Assembly: GCF_029227915.1 (NCBI RefSeq) | Contig: NC_079875.1 | Location: 14,319,001 to 14,383,000 of the forward strand | Direction of reading: 5' to 3' | Origin: Hydractinia symbiolongicarpus | Taxonomy: Eukaryota > Cnidaria > Hydrozoa > Anthoathecata > Hydractiniidae | Length of the DNA: 64,000 bases | Shown: piece after piece, positions 1-13,622 of the stretch | How positions within the stretch are numbered: position 1 is the stretch's first letter | How the letters are laid out: each line of letters opens with the position of its first letter | Translations under genes and position numbers: made by a program | Notes under the pieces: model-generated | The model's input: only the letters and a program-made list of their open reading frames with translations | What the model was told of the DNA's origin: nothing | Database searches by the model: none

Positions 1-2003
1 ATACAAGCTCGGTATAAACTTTCCTGTTCGTAACCAAAAATTACATACCAAGTCAACAAAAATGATATTTTACACTATGATAATTTTTTCTTTTAACATT
101 AACGATTTCCTAATAACTTCGTTTTGTTGATTCACTTTTTTCAAACTTACTTTGACTTTCAAGTTTAAAAATTATGCACCTCACAACAAGTAAATGTTTT
201 CTTTGTCGCATCCATGTCTTGACAGACGGGGGTAATGACAACAATTCGGAAATATCTATCAACTTTAGAGTATTTGTTGCGGATTGCCCATAAAGCACAC
301 AATGGTATGTCTTTCTGAACATCTTTTTCTAATCGATTATTTTCCCATCAAATCTGTAATACATGTTTTTCCCAAAATAAAGAGTTTAAAATTTACCCCC
401 TGTTCACGTACACTCATTAAGAGCACATCTCACTATTGTATTTCTTCATTAGAACGCATCTTCGGTATTCTATTTTTTTAATCCCTTCATCAGTGTTGCA
501 GGCCTTCTTCATTGAATTTTAAAGATGCAGTTGCATAAAAAATTTCAGATGGAGAGCAAGATGATTTTTTTTCACGAAAGATTGTGTTGAAAAGTTTATT
601 GTAAAGAGCTTGATGAGAAAATTTTTATCATGTTGTGCGTATGGAAAATGTATTTCCTTTTTTATCGGACTTTTTATTTTTAACACAATTAAGTTTAGCA
701 ATTTCAATTAATTGAAGACAGAAGGATATTAAAGATATAAAAATGGATATCACTTCAGTCTTGATTATAAATATGTAGGACTTTACATTTGGCAAAATTA
801 TTTGTACTTTCGAAGTAGTCGTCAGTAAATTTATTATTATCTTTGCAGCACAAACTTTCCAGAGAATAAACTCATCGGTCTACAGTGACCACCTCACTTA
901 AACCAATTATTATTTTCAATTTAATTGCCTTCTTTTTGTATAACTTCGTCTTCGTGGTTTGAACTTAAAAATTTATCTTGCTCTTCCAACAACATTTCAG
1001 GCTCAAAACTAAATGGCTTTAGAGCCCAAATGTCTGGAACAGTGTTTTTCTTCGTCACTGGACAAGAAACTATGATGCATTTTTTTTGTTTCTTATTCGA
1101 AAGTCTGTTGCATTATAAGCACCAACATAGGGCCTTGTCTAGCTAGCACAATGTTTTGAATTATAAAACGTCATATTAAAATTAGAACCCAGCCTTTTTT
1201 ATTTTGACACGCTTTTTTTCAAAAACGAAGTTTTTACAGAGATGTGAACAAGGAATATAGGTATTTAGAAAAAAATTATTGTGTTTATGTGTTATTTTTC
1301 TGATTTTATAAGTTCAAATAAAAATACATAGTCGAAAAAAAATTTTCACATTTTTGAGGTTACTTACTATATAATATACTTAAAAGTTTTTCTCAACTTA
1401 CTGCGATTTCAGAATTAGAATACCACTTTTAATCCTATCCCGGCACGTTTTTTGTTTACAATTGGCCACTACTATTAATGTTTAACATGTTTGCTAAAAA
1501 ACAAGACCTGAGACCCTAAAAAATGATGCTGAAACATAAACATAAGCAAAGACATCCTAAGCAGTAAATCTCTCTTAAGAGCCTACACATTATGGCACTT
1601 TTTTGTAAGCTTTGCTACCGAGAACGGAAGGTTCAAAATAAAACTTGCCCAACTGCAATATAAAATTAAAGATAGTATCCTTATTCTGAAACCGAAATTC
1701 CAAATCAGCTATGGCAGACTAAAAATTTAGTGTATAATAACAAATCTTAGTTTTTTAAAGTCTGATGTTATCACCTTTTTTTGAGGTGCTTAGATTTATC
1801 ACCTGATCTCTGCTCCATAAAGTTTATTGTCAATAAGGAAATGTATGCTGGGCTTCCAATGGGTTTTTACTGTTGGGAGAAGACTAACTCTATAGGAGAA
1901 ACACCACTAAACAAAAACACGTCTAATCTTGTATTATTTGTGCCATCTATGACTTTACAAAAATGATACATGAGCATGTATACAGTCTCCACAACACACT
2001 TAC
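1..2003. other. A+T-rich non-coding stretch, presumed importin-11 intron
   Basis: No convincing exon is seen on either strand. The stretch lies downstream (minus strand) of importin-11 exon 1, so it is probably intron 1 of that gene. Only short chance ORFs occur. Confidence 0.5.
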
Positions 2004-2129
2004 CAGTAGGGCAGAATAAAATCCTGTATTTGTTTCCCACATTTTCAGTTGTTCTTCTGCTTGTTTAATGATGTGAACATCCTGACTGGCAGCACCTTCA
2101 AGTACAGCTAGAATATCTTCATTACTCAT
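2004..2129 (-). CDS. IPO11: Importin-11 first coding exon (partial gene)
   Basis: This exon encodes 42 residues starting at the ATG at 2129-2127 and ends at a canonical GTAAG donor (rc of 1999-2003), phase 0. The residues EEQLKMWETNTGFYSALL match the N-terminal importin-beta helix characteristic of importin-11, a karyopherin that carries cargo through the nuclear pore under RanGTP control. The rest of the gene must lie beyond position 1 because no second exon was found downstream. A possible 3' splice acceptor (TTTTGCAG read on the minus strand, 2148-2155) lies 18 nt before the ATG, so a 5'UTR intron or spliced-leader addition is possible. The exon is short, so the exact family member is less certain than the karyopherin assignment. 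Confidence 0.75.
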
Positions 2130-3584
2130 TGTGTTTTATATTGTGATCTGCAAAAGAGAATTCAATGTTTTGACATTATATAAGGGATCGTCTCAAAATG
2201 TTCGTATATTTTTTCCGTATAATTATACGAACGCTACGAAGTACTTCGTTTTGTTAAACGAATGTCATACAAAGTGCTTCGTTTAAAATAAAAAATGTAA
2301 ACAAAGTTTATACCAACTTTTTTAATATATGATAGTAAAGACCTGTCAAAATATTCACAAAAACCTTATTTTAGAAATCTGTATACCTGTTACCTTCATT
2401 GTATAGAACTTGAAATGTTGATCAAGAAAATGTATAGGATCATGTATCTTCAACAAACGGTTCCATAGATATTGAGGTGTTAAGGCTTTTTGATGACGTC
2501 ATTAACTCATCCATTCCGAAACGGATTAGGGGACCCAGGTTTGAAAAACTTACCCAAATTGGTCTCAGCCAGTCCTTAGTTACCCATGCGGTAAAAAAAG
2601 ACTGACGAAACCACCTCATTTCCAATTTACTTGGCCTCAAAGTTTTAAATGCATTGTAATGGCTTCATTAATTTAAAATAAGCTATTGACGTTAAATTAA
2701 AGTTATTGATGTCATGCTGTAACGTCAGAATACTTAACATTTGAGACACAAGAATTAAGCAACACACATGTTACTTGATGCGTATTGTTTTTACTCTCTT
2801 TTTAGAGCTTGTTCTATTGTGTATTACTTCACCTGGGTACTGACTGTTTTTTAATGGCTTTTAATCGATTTTTAACATGCATTACAAACTTGTAGCAATT
2901 TATATGGATTGATTATTCAAGAAATTCATTTATGAATATATAATTTTAACTCTTTTAATCAAACTATGTTGGTTATTCTTTACCTTGTGTGGTAAAATAG
3001 AAATATTACATGAAATAAATGGAATTTTTCTACTGGGTCGAATATATAGAATATTATATACATAATATATATAAATATCTGTTTTCTTTTTAATATTTAA
3101 TTTAATTATTATTTGTTATCCTAAATGGTCTCCTCATTCTAAATTGGCAAAACACATGGAGTATGGGGAGACAGTTTAAAAAGTTTCCTGATCTCTGGAA
3201 AGACTAACAGGAATTACCAGGGTGCCCATGACTGTACTAACTTTAAAGGCTACCATTAAAAGTATATAACGTATACAATCCTAATTACGTGATTATCTAA
3301 AAAACAGCTCTAGCAATGATCTGACTAAACAGAGGTGTCTCAATGCCTCAAAAAATAATTACAGAGGAATCTTTTACAGAAGAGAGTGCCTCAAAACTAG
3401 GTAAGAAATGAAACAAGAAATAATTTTGGGTCAATAAGTACTGTCACTACTTCTTGTTCTTACAAAGAAACACTAAAGGACATCTCAACACAGCAAAAAC
3501 GGCAGCAGAGACTTACGCGTCAATTTAGTGACAGAGAAAACAAATTCCGCTATAGCACTGACAGTACCAAAAAAGTGAATGTCT
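2130..3584. other. Intergenic, no gene seen
   Basis: At 2181-2290 there is a TE-like start (AGGGATCGTCTCAAAA) followed by palindromic ATACGAAC/GTTCGTAT-type words, similar in style to the element at 24.6 kb. No second terminus was located. The remainder is A+T-rich without recognisable genes. Confidence 0.4.
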
Positions 3585-3790
3585 TGTGTAGTAGTTTAGT
3601 GGATATACCCCTCGCACATTGTGCAGGAGACCAGGGTTTGATTCTCCTAACAGCGATTTAATAGACCATTTTGGAATTTATGCTTCATAATGAATTTGCA
3701 AGTTGAACTTTGGACTTCACGTTTTATTCAGTCTTTTGCCTTATGGACGTGCTTGCGGGCAGGACAGTTTTGCTTTTTATCTGTTTTTAA
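3585..3790 (+). repeat. tRNA-derived SINE-like sequence
   Basis: An A-box-like word TAGTTTAGTGG (about 3591-3601) is followed about 35 nt later by a B-box-like GGTTTGATTC (3635-3644), the spacing of an internal RNA polymerase III promoter. It does not fold as a full cloverleaf tRNA and has a non-tRNA 3' body. The boundaries are approximate. Confidence 0.45.
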
Positions 3791-3910
3791 CTTTGTGATA
3801 CCAATTTTTTTATAAATATTTTGAAAAATACTTTTATTAGGCACATATTTGTACTTTTAATTTCTTTTTGTGCAATAAAGGCAACTTAATATATCCTAAA
3901 AATCTTTAAA

Positions 3911-3930
3911 CTAGCTAGCTAGCTAGCTAG
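3911..3930. repeat. (CTAG)5 microsatellite
   Basis: Five perfect copies of CTAG. The run is self-complementary. Confidence 0.9.
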
Positions 3931-4599
3931 AGGTCTCCCAAATGCTTTTAGAACACTGTACTGTAGCTAGCTATAAGGCTGTAATTAGTAATTAATGCTT
4001 GGTTAAAGGTAATTTCATTTTATATTTAGATATTTAAAATTGTGTACCTGCTTCGTGCATTATAAAGATATTAGCATTGGATTTTAAACTTGGATTATAC
4101 TTACTTTAGAGAGAAATTTTTGATTTTGGAAATACTTTACTGGATTTGGACTTGAACTTTGTTTTTGGATTTGTAAAAAATGTTTAGGTTGTAATATTTG
4201 TGAAGATCTAGAGAGTTATAATCCATTGTCAAAATACTTGTCAAAACTCTACAATGTTATCTATTCCAAAGTGAAACTTGAGCTCGCAAAATAATCCGGC
4301 TTCTTCTCTATAATGGATGTAAAATTTTTCAATACACTGCCTAAGAGATAACAGTAACAGGTTCAGTCGCAGATTTTAGGAATAGAGTCACTAGTCATTT
4401 TAATTGAAAAAAAATATATTTTTTTTAATATTTTGATATTTTTATAATTTTGTTTTTCAGTGATAATTTACTAATCTGTATGTTTGTCCCTTGATCTTGA
4501 TCCGTCTACTTAAACACTCCTATCTTTGAGTCTTTCAAGAGTGGTATTAGAAAGAGTACCTGTCTTTTTTCCTTGCTTTCGCTTTTGTCCTATAATTTT

Positions 4600-4975
4600 T
4601 TTGTACGCTTCACTTATGGAAAAATATTATCATCATTCATCATCATTCTCGGCTTAACGTCCGTTTTCCATGGTAGCATGGGTTGGACGTGGTATATTAA
4701 TGACCCTCTTCCAATCTGATCTAGAGTTAGATCTAAACTCAACTTCCTCTGTATCAAGTCTGTCCTTATAAACTCCTGCCAAGTCTTTCTCTGTCTGCCT
4801 CTGGGCTTTGCCCCAGGAACTATCAAGTCTCTACACTTTCTTACCCAATTATCCTCCTCCATTCTTTCCAAGTGCCCCAGCCAATTCAATCTTCTTATCT
4901 GGATAACATCTTTAATTCTACGGAGACTCAGCCTGCTTCTTGGCTCATCTGAACTCTTTCTGTCTCTCAAATAAA
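4600..4975 (-). mobile_element. 5'-truncated non-LTR (LINE) retrotransposon 3' end
   Basis: The minus-strand ORF 4970-4614 (118 residues) carries RRLNWLGHLERMEEDNWVRK and GRQRKTW, the typical C-terminal tail of many animal LINE reverse transcriptase ORFs, after the catalytic region. The 3' end reads into an ATGATGATG-type tail (4622-4650), as many LINEs end in short simple repeats. The reverse transcriptase core is absent, so this is a short 5'-truncated copy. The clade (RTE, Jockey or other) cannot be fixed from this piece. Confidence 0.7.
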
Positions 4976-5269
4976 GAGTTTTGGCAAAAAAGGGAAAAAT
5001 GATAAGTTTGGTTTACTAGACTATTAGACGATTTTTTGTTTGTCATTTGTTTCAGTCACAATGTATATTTTACATGATCTTTTGTTATATATACGAATGT
5101 CTTCATTGGTTTTTTATCAGGACATGCAATTATAGCCGTAATTTATTACTAAAGTGTAAATATTGATGATAAATAAATAAATTACTCTGTGAAGCTTGTT
5201 TGAATTATTGGCATAATAAGTTCCATTGCAGAAAAAGCTCTGGCGATTAACTCAACTATTACTCAGTCC

Positions 5270-5392
5270 ACAAGAAGTGAGTCAGCTGCCTCACACTAAG
5301 TTCTAAAAAATCCTCATACGTTGTAAGAGCTGACAAGAAGTCAGTCAGTTGCCTCACACTAAGTTCTAAAAAATCCTCATACGTTGTAAGAG
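5270..5392. repeat. 63-bp tandem duplication
   Basis: Two adjacent copies of a 63-bp unit start at 5270 and 5333, with few differences. Each contains GCCTCACACTAAGTTC and ends in GTTGTAAGAG. Confidence 0.85.
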
Positions 5393-5679
5393 GCATAATT
5401 CGATCGTAAAAATATTTTTAAAGTTGATTAAATATCCACTTCAGCATTAAATTTTAAATGTATTAAATAGGAGTCAAAAATAATAATAAAACACACTCAG
5501 TATCCCTTCGTCCTACACATGTATTTTTAATTGCTATTTATAATTCATTAATAAATTACTTAGATAAAAACATTAGGAAGACCTCAACACGCAAGAGTGT
5601 ATACAAAACTTGTTTCTTTTTGTGTGTGTTTAAGAGAGTTTTCTACTACATCATATAGCTAGTGTTCAAAGTTCAGCTT

Positions 5680-5965
5680 GCACCACCGGGCTTTGAAAAT
5701 CCATAATGGCGCATAATCTCCAAAATGGTCTATATGGGAGAGTGAATGTTACACCATAGCCCTCTCCGGGGGTTAACCCAAGCCATGTGAGGGAAATTTG
5801 GGAGATGACACACTGTGTGGACCGTTGGATGTTGCAGAAAGTTGTCTGTCAAAACAAGCATTAATTACTCTAGAACTCCCCATCTAAGCCATGGCTTCTC
5901 CTGGAAATAATAGACAGGGTATTATCCCCAATATTTGTGGAGGCTAGAGGCATGTAAAATATATA
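5680..5965 (+). repeat. SINE-like repeat with shared core
   Basis: The segment GGGTTAACCCAAGCCATG plus the following AGGGAAAT (about 5770-5800) closely resembles the central part of the tRNA-derived SINEs at 41970 and 20545. No convincing A/B boxes are seen here, so this may be a truncated or different SINE family sharing the core. Confidence 0.4.
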
Positions 5966-6598
5966 CACACACATCTAGTCATTTAAAACAAACAACTTGT
6001 AGCTACCTACTTACGCGATGAACACGCATGACGCCCTGATAATCAATCCATGGCATAGCCAGCCATTGTGGTCAGTGAAAGGAGAAAGTTAGACGAGAAA
6101 GGTGAAGACGTTCACGGAATTTGGTCGGTAGCTACGTGTTTGTTGACATTGATTTGTCAAATTAAAAACAATTCGTCACCAAAAGACCCAAACCTCCTTC
6201 GCTGGAAAATTGCGCGAAGTGTGACGAAAATATTGTACATTCATTAATCTAGCTTATCATTATCTCATCAAAGATTCAAGAACGCTTGAAATACTAACTT
6301 GCAAGTGCTTACGCCGCCATTACACTTTGGTAAAAACATCAGAAGCACAATTTTACGGAATGGTTATTTTCCGTCTGTTATGGGTGTATTGGAAAGACAT
6401 AAAACCATTCCACATATTAGCACAAATTAAGATTTGCTGACGCCAGCGTAAATTATGGCCATATGTCTTCCGAATGTTCTGGGTTTGTGAAGGAGCGTCG
6501 GTTCGGTGTTGGGCAACTAAAGACAACATACTGCTGCAAACAGGTCATATTTATTTAAAATATTACAGTGGAAGCATAAATAAAAAGATATTGCAAAG

Positions 6599-9500
6599 AT
6601 GATGCGTGCACCAGTCATGGTTTTAAGTAAGTATCACTGTAAAAAGTTAAAGTTTCATGCTCGTGACTAATACTTTCAGAAGGAGGGGATAATAATTTTA
6701 TTGTAGCTAAAGAATAATGCGCACAACAGCCACCAGGTCAAGCTTTTTACTAGTATGCTGTATAACTACAATACTTAGGCCACCATTAATACTTTTTTAT
6801 GTGTACAAGCTCATCATAAGCCATAAAACAATCGCATACAACCCCAGTCAGGTCAACCCTTGCAATACACCTTTACGATAATTCAATTGTACATGCGTTC
6901 CTACGGCTCTCCATCGTTTTACAATATCGTAAAAAAAGAGGTAAAAATCGTGTTTTTATGAGAGTTTGTTTAGAGACGAAAGCATGTTTTCTCCAGTTTT
7001 TTAACTTCAGTCGTATCAACTTCTTTCAAATTTTCAGGAAACATTAATGTACTTTTCATTAAAAACAAAACGCGGCAAGAAAAGTTATCACAAAAAAACT
7101 TGTTTTCTCCTTAATAAACTCTTATAAAAGTGTGATGTTTTGCCTCCTCCGATCGCAAAATAAGCTGCGATGGTTGTGTTGGTTTTCTAAAATTATCTTA
7201 AAGGTGTATTCATCTTTTTATAAGCATCTGCAAATAATTGCTATCACAGTTTCTGCACTTGTTAGAACACTGCATCATATGTGACATAATTTTTTGAACC
7301 TAACAAAACAAGTCAGCAAACTCATGATATTGATGACCAATTTTCTTTCACACATTTTACAGAAACATAGCCAGCTAACTACAGTGGGTTCGCCCATATA
7401 CGCCCAGTGTTTACTTTATTACTGAAACTCACGAACAGCTTTCAAAAGTGTGGCATAAATAGACACTGGGTATACAGCAAAAATAATAATATTGTCAAAA
7501 TTGCCCTATTTCGACCACCCAATATTATGCTTAATATGCATCTTCATTGGTCACCAATAGCATTATTTATGGTTTTTTAGGAATAATCGCTGTTAATAAA
7601 TAACACTTTTGAGATACTATTAAACTAGTCTGACGTCATTATACATGTTTTTTACTCAACCAATTACGCGCTTATGGCAAACTAAGACAAAAATAAAGTA
7701 TCTGTGTCATTCCAATTTTTATTTTTCGTCGTGAAATAAAAAGAAACTAGAAATTATGAACTATTTTTGCACTTCCATTGTGAAAGTGCATCAATTTCAT
7801 TCTTTTTCTTTTTCTTCTGGTCAGTACATGCCACATGAAACCAGGCCAAACACTGGTCGCATTGAATCCAAACCTCCCCTTCCACAAATAATTTTTTCGC
7901 ATTCCCCACAGATATAATCAACATCCTCCAACTCGTCTCTTCTTCCTCCAACTCATTGTCCACTCCATTAAAAACCTTTTCTTTTTAAGCAGGCGACTTG
8001 ATTTTTGTGTCACTACTATAGATTGGGTAACTTTGTAGCGGCTTTGTTTTTTGCTTTTGCAAATCTCTTTTGTCAGTTAGCCTCCTTAATTAACTCTAGT
8101 CGATTTTTTTAATGGCTTCATCACTGGTCATATGTTTTAGAAAGTCCTTCTTTGTTTATTGTTTTTTGTTATCTTTCAATCTCCGGGTAACGTAATATCT
8201 TGGTAAAGGCTATCGTCAGAGATGTCAAAGTCTTCCATGAAACGTTTTAGAAAAATATGTTTTTACTAGCCTGTGTTGCTAGTAAAGTAGCACTTAATCC
8301 ACCAGGAAGAGTTGTGCTACTTTGCGGTAGCTGGTTCGTCTTGACTCCACTAAATTTGCTACTAACCTGAGCCATATTTCTCACCTTTGACGGATTATCT
8401 ATCCTGCATGCACCACGAAAACTTGGCTCAGACAGCAAAGTAGCATCATTTTTCCCTTGGTGATTCAAAATCTGGTTCTCCGGTTCCAAATAGACATTTG
8501 CAGGTCTAAAAAGGTCGTGATCTTTATTTAATCTGTTAAAAGGCAATATTCCAGTTGCACGGAAAAAAGATTTCAAGGCATCGTTGTGACATGACTAGTC
8601 AAAGGCCTTTGTAAAAACGGTCGAAAAAACCCTCTTTGTCATTGCAACTTGGCTTATGTACGGCACATTTTTATATTATTTGGCACCTATATGTACAACA
8701 GTTAAAATATTATTTGGCACTTATAGAACAAACATAATCAGGGCTGACCAGCTTTTATATCTTTCATCATCACTTCTGACAAGCAAATAACCCTAGTGCC
8801 AAAGTTGTTGTTCTCAAATGAAACGCAAATTGCCTAGTTTTCAATGGTGTTCTTGCAGAGTAAAATTACGTTGAGACTTTTTTTCTTTAGCCATACCTAA
8901 TTTTCAATGATGTGACAAAAATACATCAATGTTGTCTGATATAATGGCTGCCTGGCCAGCTATTATATCAGCGTTCATAATCTAGTCACCCGACATGATC
9001 AGGGCAAAAAAGATGCAGATGCAAGCTTCTAATATATTTTTAAAATATGAATTGTGCGCAATTAATGGCTCAACTATAGTTTCGCATTTCTCACAATTGG
9101 ACAAGTCTTTGCGTGAGCAATAGCGATCACTCTCCCCTGATTGATAGGCCCAATGTCGGCACATATTTACCTTATTAAGGCTAGGCTGTATAAGGGCTCT
9201 GTATGGCTAAAGTGTACGAGCATTTAGCACATTGTATTAAAATTGGAATAACAAAATTTAGATGATGTCATTCAGTCCATGATAGCGTCTTTTTATTTTT
9301 TCAAACCTGAAAGAAGGTTAAAACGGTAGAGCATTGACTTTGAGATAATAAAAAGCAGTTGCAAATGATTTAAATAGGTAGAATTGCTTGATAGAAGCAT
9401 AAAAATGCTTAAATATGACTTTAGAACCGTTAAAGAAGAACAAAAAAAAACTGACTCCTGGGTTGAAGGTTGTTTTTTGTGTGACCAGGTTATGAAAGTA

Positions 9501-12500
9501 GTGAGTTGCATTTTGGGAATTTATAATTCATGTGACTTTGTGCATGAGGTTGTTTACTGGCTTCTATTTGAACTGCCTAATATCATTAAAGTACTAAATC
9601 CTGTTTGTTTGTTTTTTTGTTTAACCTATTTATTTTATTTGCGGCATCATATCAACTTTTTTTTTCTAGATACCAACACTAAGAGGGAGAGTGGAAAGAA
9701 AGTGCAAATAAGTAACATTGAAGCAGCAAAGGTATGCCTTGCTTGTTTGGGTTACTTGTGTTAATTGTTTCATTTATTTCTAAACAGGTGTTAATTAATT
9801 TACTGCACTTTGTTGCGATGTGTAAATTTAAAAGACAGGCTAACGACTAGTCTCTATAATGTGTCTGCAAGAAAAGTTTTGTGCAACAGGAACACGAAAA
9901 GCGTGTAATTTAAAGACTGACAACCCCATAGATTTTCGCACAGGTTACAACAAGTATTTTATTAATAGACAAATCATTAACCCATGGATTTTTCCACGTG
10001 TTCGGCCATCAACATAAGTGAATTACTTTGCAGAAGGTCAGAAAAAAAGCTTTGTGCAACCGTTTTTAACAGACAAAATACAGCTATTGTTACAAAAATA
10101 AACTTTTGCCTTGAATCTCCCCAATCAGTTTTAAGACCTGTTGAAATAATATGAATTCTACTACATGTGTGCACAACAAAACACAATGAAAAGTCGGCCT
10201 TTACTAACACCATTTACTGTCCTCAAATTAGTTGTTTTTAAAACAGGTTGGAAGTTCTTGTATATTTTGAAAATATTGTTTAGACTGTTGCTGATATTAT
10301 TAGAACATGTCTTGGGCCGAAAGCTATGTTAAAAATGCTAATGGATCCTATGGGCGGCATTGTGATGACCAACGATGGCAACGCCATTTTGCGTGAAATC
10401 CAAGTGCAACACCCGGCAGCTAAAAGCATGCTAGAGATTAGCCGAACACAAGATGAAGAAGTTGGTGATGGAACAACTTCTGTTGTTATTTTGGCAGGAG
10501 AGGTTCTTTCAGTAGCCAGCCAATTTATCGAAGACAAAATCCACCCTACGCTTATTATTTTGGGGTATCGTAAAGCGCTTGACGACATGCTTGAAATCCT
10601 TAAAGAACAGATCAGTATTCCAGTTGACATTAACAATGATGAGGAAATGCTGAAAATTTTAAAAAGTTGCTTGGGAACTAAATTTATGAACCAATGGTAT
10701 TTCCCTTTTCCTTTTACCCCAACCTAAAAAGTATTGGAAATCATATTAGCTGGTCCAGTTAAACGCATTTCCCTTACATTATGTGCATTTAAAGTAACAT
10801 TGAAAAATAAGCGGGACTGAAAAAAATAATAAAAAATGCAAATCTTTATTTAGATTTTGTAGTGCGTTATGTTCTGGGAAGTGATAACTGTGGTGACTAT
10901 AAACATACATTTATAAAACTTCTACTTAAATGAAAATATTGTGGAAAAAGTGTTTTGTTGCGCAGTCACTCTACCAGTTTCACTCATACCCATACCAGTT
11001 TTATGATGATGTTTCATTCTTTTAAAAAAAATACTGGTGTTCTCTTTTTCTTTTACTACTCTGAGTATGTTTTTGTATGCTATCAATGGGACGTCTGTCT
11101 TTTAAAATACAAAATTTATATTTTTAAAATTCATAGGTCGGAACTTGCATGTAACATGGCACTAAAAGCAACTCGCACGTGTATAAACGAACAAGGTGGT
11201 CGTACTGAAATTGACATTAAACGCTATGCGAAGGTAGAGAAGGTCCCAGGAGGCACACTAGAAGACTCCTGTGTCCTTGATGGTATAATGATCAACAAAG
11301 ATGTTACTCACCCCAGAATGAAAAGAAGGATCGAAAATCCACGCATATTGTTACTGGATTGTAATTTAGAATATAAAAAAGGAGAGAGTCAAACCAATAT
11401 AGAGTTAAGTCAAGACGCAGACTTCAATCGCATTCTTCAGTTAGAAGAGGAGTTTATAAAAAAAATGTGCGACCATATTATCGAGAAAAAACCAACCTTG
11501 GTGTTTACAGAAAAGGGTGTTTCAGGTTTGTGCTGAATTAAATTTTATTTATTTTGACAACTTAGCATGCTCCTCTTTTTGATATCAAATTGTAAGGATG
11601 AGACATAACTCGTATTTTTTTTCCACATTTCTCTTTTTAGATTTAGCACAGCATTACTTAGTCAAGGCTGGAATAACTGTTCTTCGTCGGCTGAAGAAAA
11701 CAGACAACAACAGAATCGCTAGGTAATAAGATTTGGCATAGGAAATAAAACTATACCTAGCATTTCCATAGCATTTATATTATCTTTCTTTTATTATAGG
11801 GCTGTAGGGGCAACTATCGTCAATCGACCAGAAGAGATCAAAGAAGAAGACATGGGTTTGAAATGTGGATTATTTGAAGTCAAGAAAATTGGCGATGAGT
11901 ATGTTGATAATATTTTACCTGCTCGAATTTATTTTTAGCACCTCTAAAAAAATTATCATTTTGGCAATTGCCATATCGTCAACGTCAGAGAAAAAAGAAA
12001 AAGAAATAACCTTAAATTTAAGATACTTAAAAAGAATATGCAAAAGTGGTTTAAATTTTAATCACACTAATATGTCAAACAAAAAATAGTGTCACAAAAC
12101 CTAAAGCTTTAAAAGATTTTTTAAAAAATTGTTTCAAAAATAAGTTTATAGAGGCGCAGCACGAATAGGGTTAAATTACTTCGAAGTTGGTATCAACTGA
12201 GGTATCTATTAACGTTTAGATATTTCACTTTCCTGACAAAATGTGAGAATCCAAAAGCTTGCACGATTCTTTTGCGTGGCGCTAGCAAAGATATTCTAAA
12301 CGAGGTAGACCGTAACCTTCACGACGCCATGCATGTAGCAAGAAACGTTATGGTAGATCCACGTCTAGTACCGGGAGGTGGTGCAGCAGAGATGGCTCTG
12401 TCTCATGTAAGAACTTTCATTTACGTTATATATCTGTAAAACAGCTCGTCCGGTGCAGTATGTTTCATAGTATTAGTTACCTCTTAGATTTGTTATAGTT

Positions 12501-13622
12501 GGACTCTCTATTCTTACACTGCTCTGTGTTAGATTTTATTAAGATAAGTTTTTGGATGGAAATTTTTATCCCTATAGTCGTAGAATCGAAATCTTCTTTG
12601 TATTTTAAGCACTTAACTGTATGCATTTAGTCTAATTCGGATATTTCGTTTTTTTTTGTAGGCTTTAGAGCAGAAATCAAAAAGTGTAACTGGTGTAATC
12701 CAGTGGCCTTATAAAGCTGTCGCACGTGCTCTGGAAGTAATACCGAAAACTTTAATCCAAAACTGTGGAACTAATGTCATTCGAACATTAACTGCGCTGA
12801 GAGTAAGTCTTTCATATATCAGTCATTCACACACGTGCATTTGTTTTAAATACGTACTTTTTCGTTTCTTAAGAATATCACTATACGTTAATTTTGAACA
12901 GTTTAGTGGACGACTTGACGATGCCGTCATCACGTATAAATGTAATGTGTGTCACCTGTCCTCAACAATTGTAGTATCTAGAAATTGGAATTACGGAATT
13001 TTTTCCTTCCAACTGCTCGTCGAAACTTTTGATTTCAACTTTTTTCCCAGCGAAATTGTTTAGAACTGAAAATTAAAAAGGAAAACATCACGTTACAATA
13101 TAATTTGTGAGAATTAAATACTTGTTAGGATATCATGCTGATGTTACGTTCAGGGAGTGTTCAAATGCTCAACCTTGCGTTCTTATAATTTCAGGCGAAG
13201 CATGCTGAAGGAGGAAACAGTTCTTGGGGCATAGACGGTGAGACGGGCGTTATTGCTGATATGAAGGATGTGGGTGTGTGGGATTGCTATTCAGTGAAAG
13301 CTCAAACATACAAGACCGCCATCGAGGTAATTTTTAGCACCCGTTGCTGTAACTCTAGCTCCATGTTATGGAAAGAATAGCATTAGAATTAGCCACCAAC
13401 TAGTATTTCAAGATTCGCGAACGAAATTTCTTCATTTACTTTTTGTAGACGTCTTCTTAGAAACTTTGTGTAGACATCTGAGTAGTATTCACCGTCTATT
13501 TATTTTTTCTCTAGACCGCCATGCTGTTGCTACGAATTGATGATATTGTGTCTGGCACAAAGAAATCTTCTGGAGAAGCAAATGCACCCGCTCCTGATGA
13601 CGCTCCCCCGATGGTGACTTAA
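6599..13622 (+). CDS. CCT3: T-complex protein 1 subunit gamma (CCT3), 10 exons
   Basis: CCT3 is one of eight subunits of the cytosolic TRiC chaperonin, which folds actin, tubulin and other proteins using ATP. Exons: 6599-6626, 9670-9731, 10284-10696, 11137-11525, 11641-11722, 11800-11898, 12220-12406, 12662-12802, 13195-13326, 13515-13622. All have GT-AG borders and compatible phases, giving 546 residues, close to the usual length of about 545. Visible signatures: TKRESGKK near the N-terminus, LDPMGGIVMTNDGNAIL-like text (LMDPMGGIVMTNDGNAIL) and the GDGTTSV ATPase motif in exon 3, INKDVTHPRM in exon 4, LVPGGGAAEMA in exon 7 and GIDGETG in exon 9. The tiny first exon (nine codons plus one base) was found by splicing phase and start context. 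Intron 1 (3 kb) holds a transposon relic. No lesion is seen, so the gene should be functional. Confidence 0.95.
7750..8620 (-). mobile_element. Decayed DDE transposase with PHD finger (pogo/Tigger-like relic)
   Basis: On the minus strand an ORF at 8576-8247 contains SFFRATGILPFNR, the typical text just after the DDE_1 catalytic domain of pogo/Tigger-type transposases. Further downstream 7963-7754 encodes VWIQCDQCLAWFHVACTD, the second half of a PHD zinc finger. The first CxxC of that finger lies in a neighbouring frame, so a frameshift is present. The DDE core itself was not found. This is an old insertion inside CCT3 intron 1. Confidence 0.6.

Noticed and set aside
9384-9764. 126-codon plus ORF
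   Set aside because: Only its part at 9670-9731 is CCT3 exon 2; the rest is intron.
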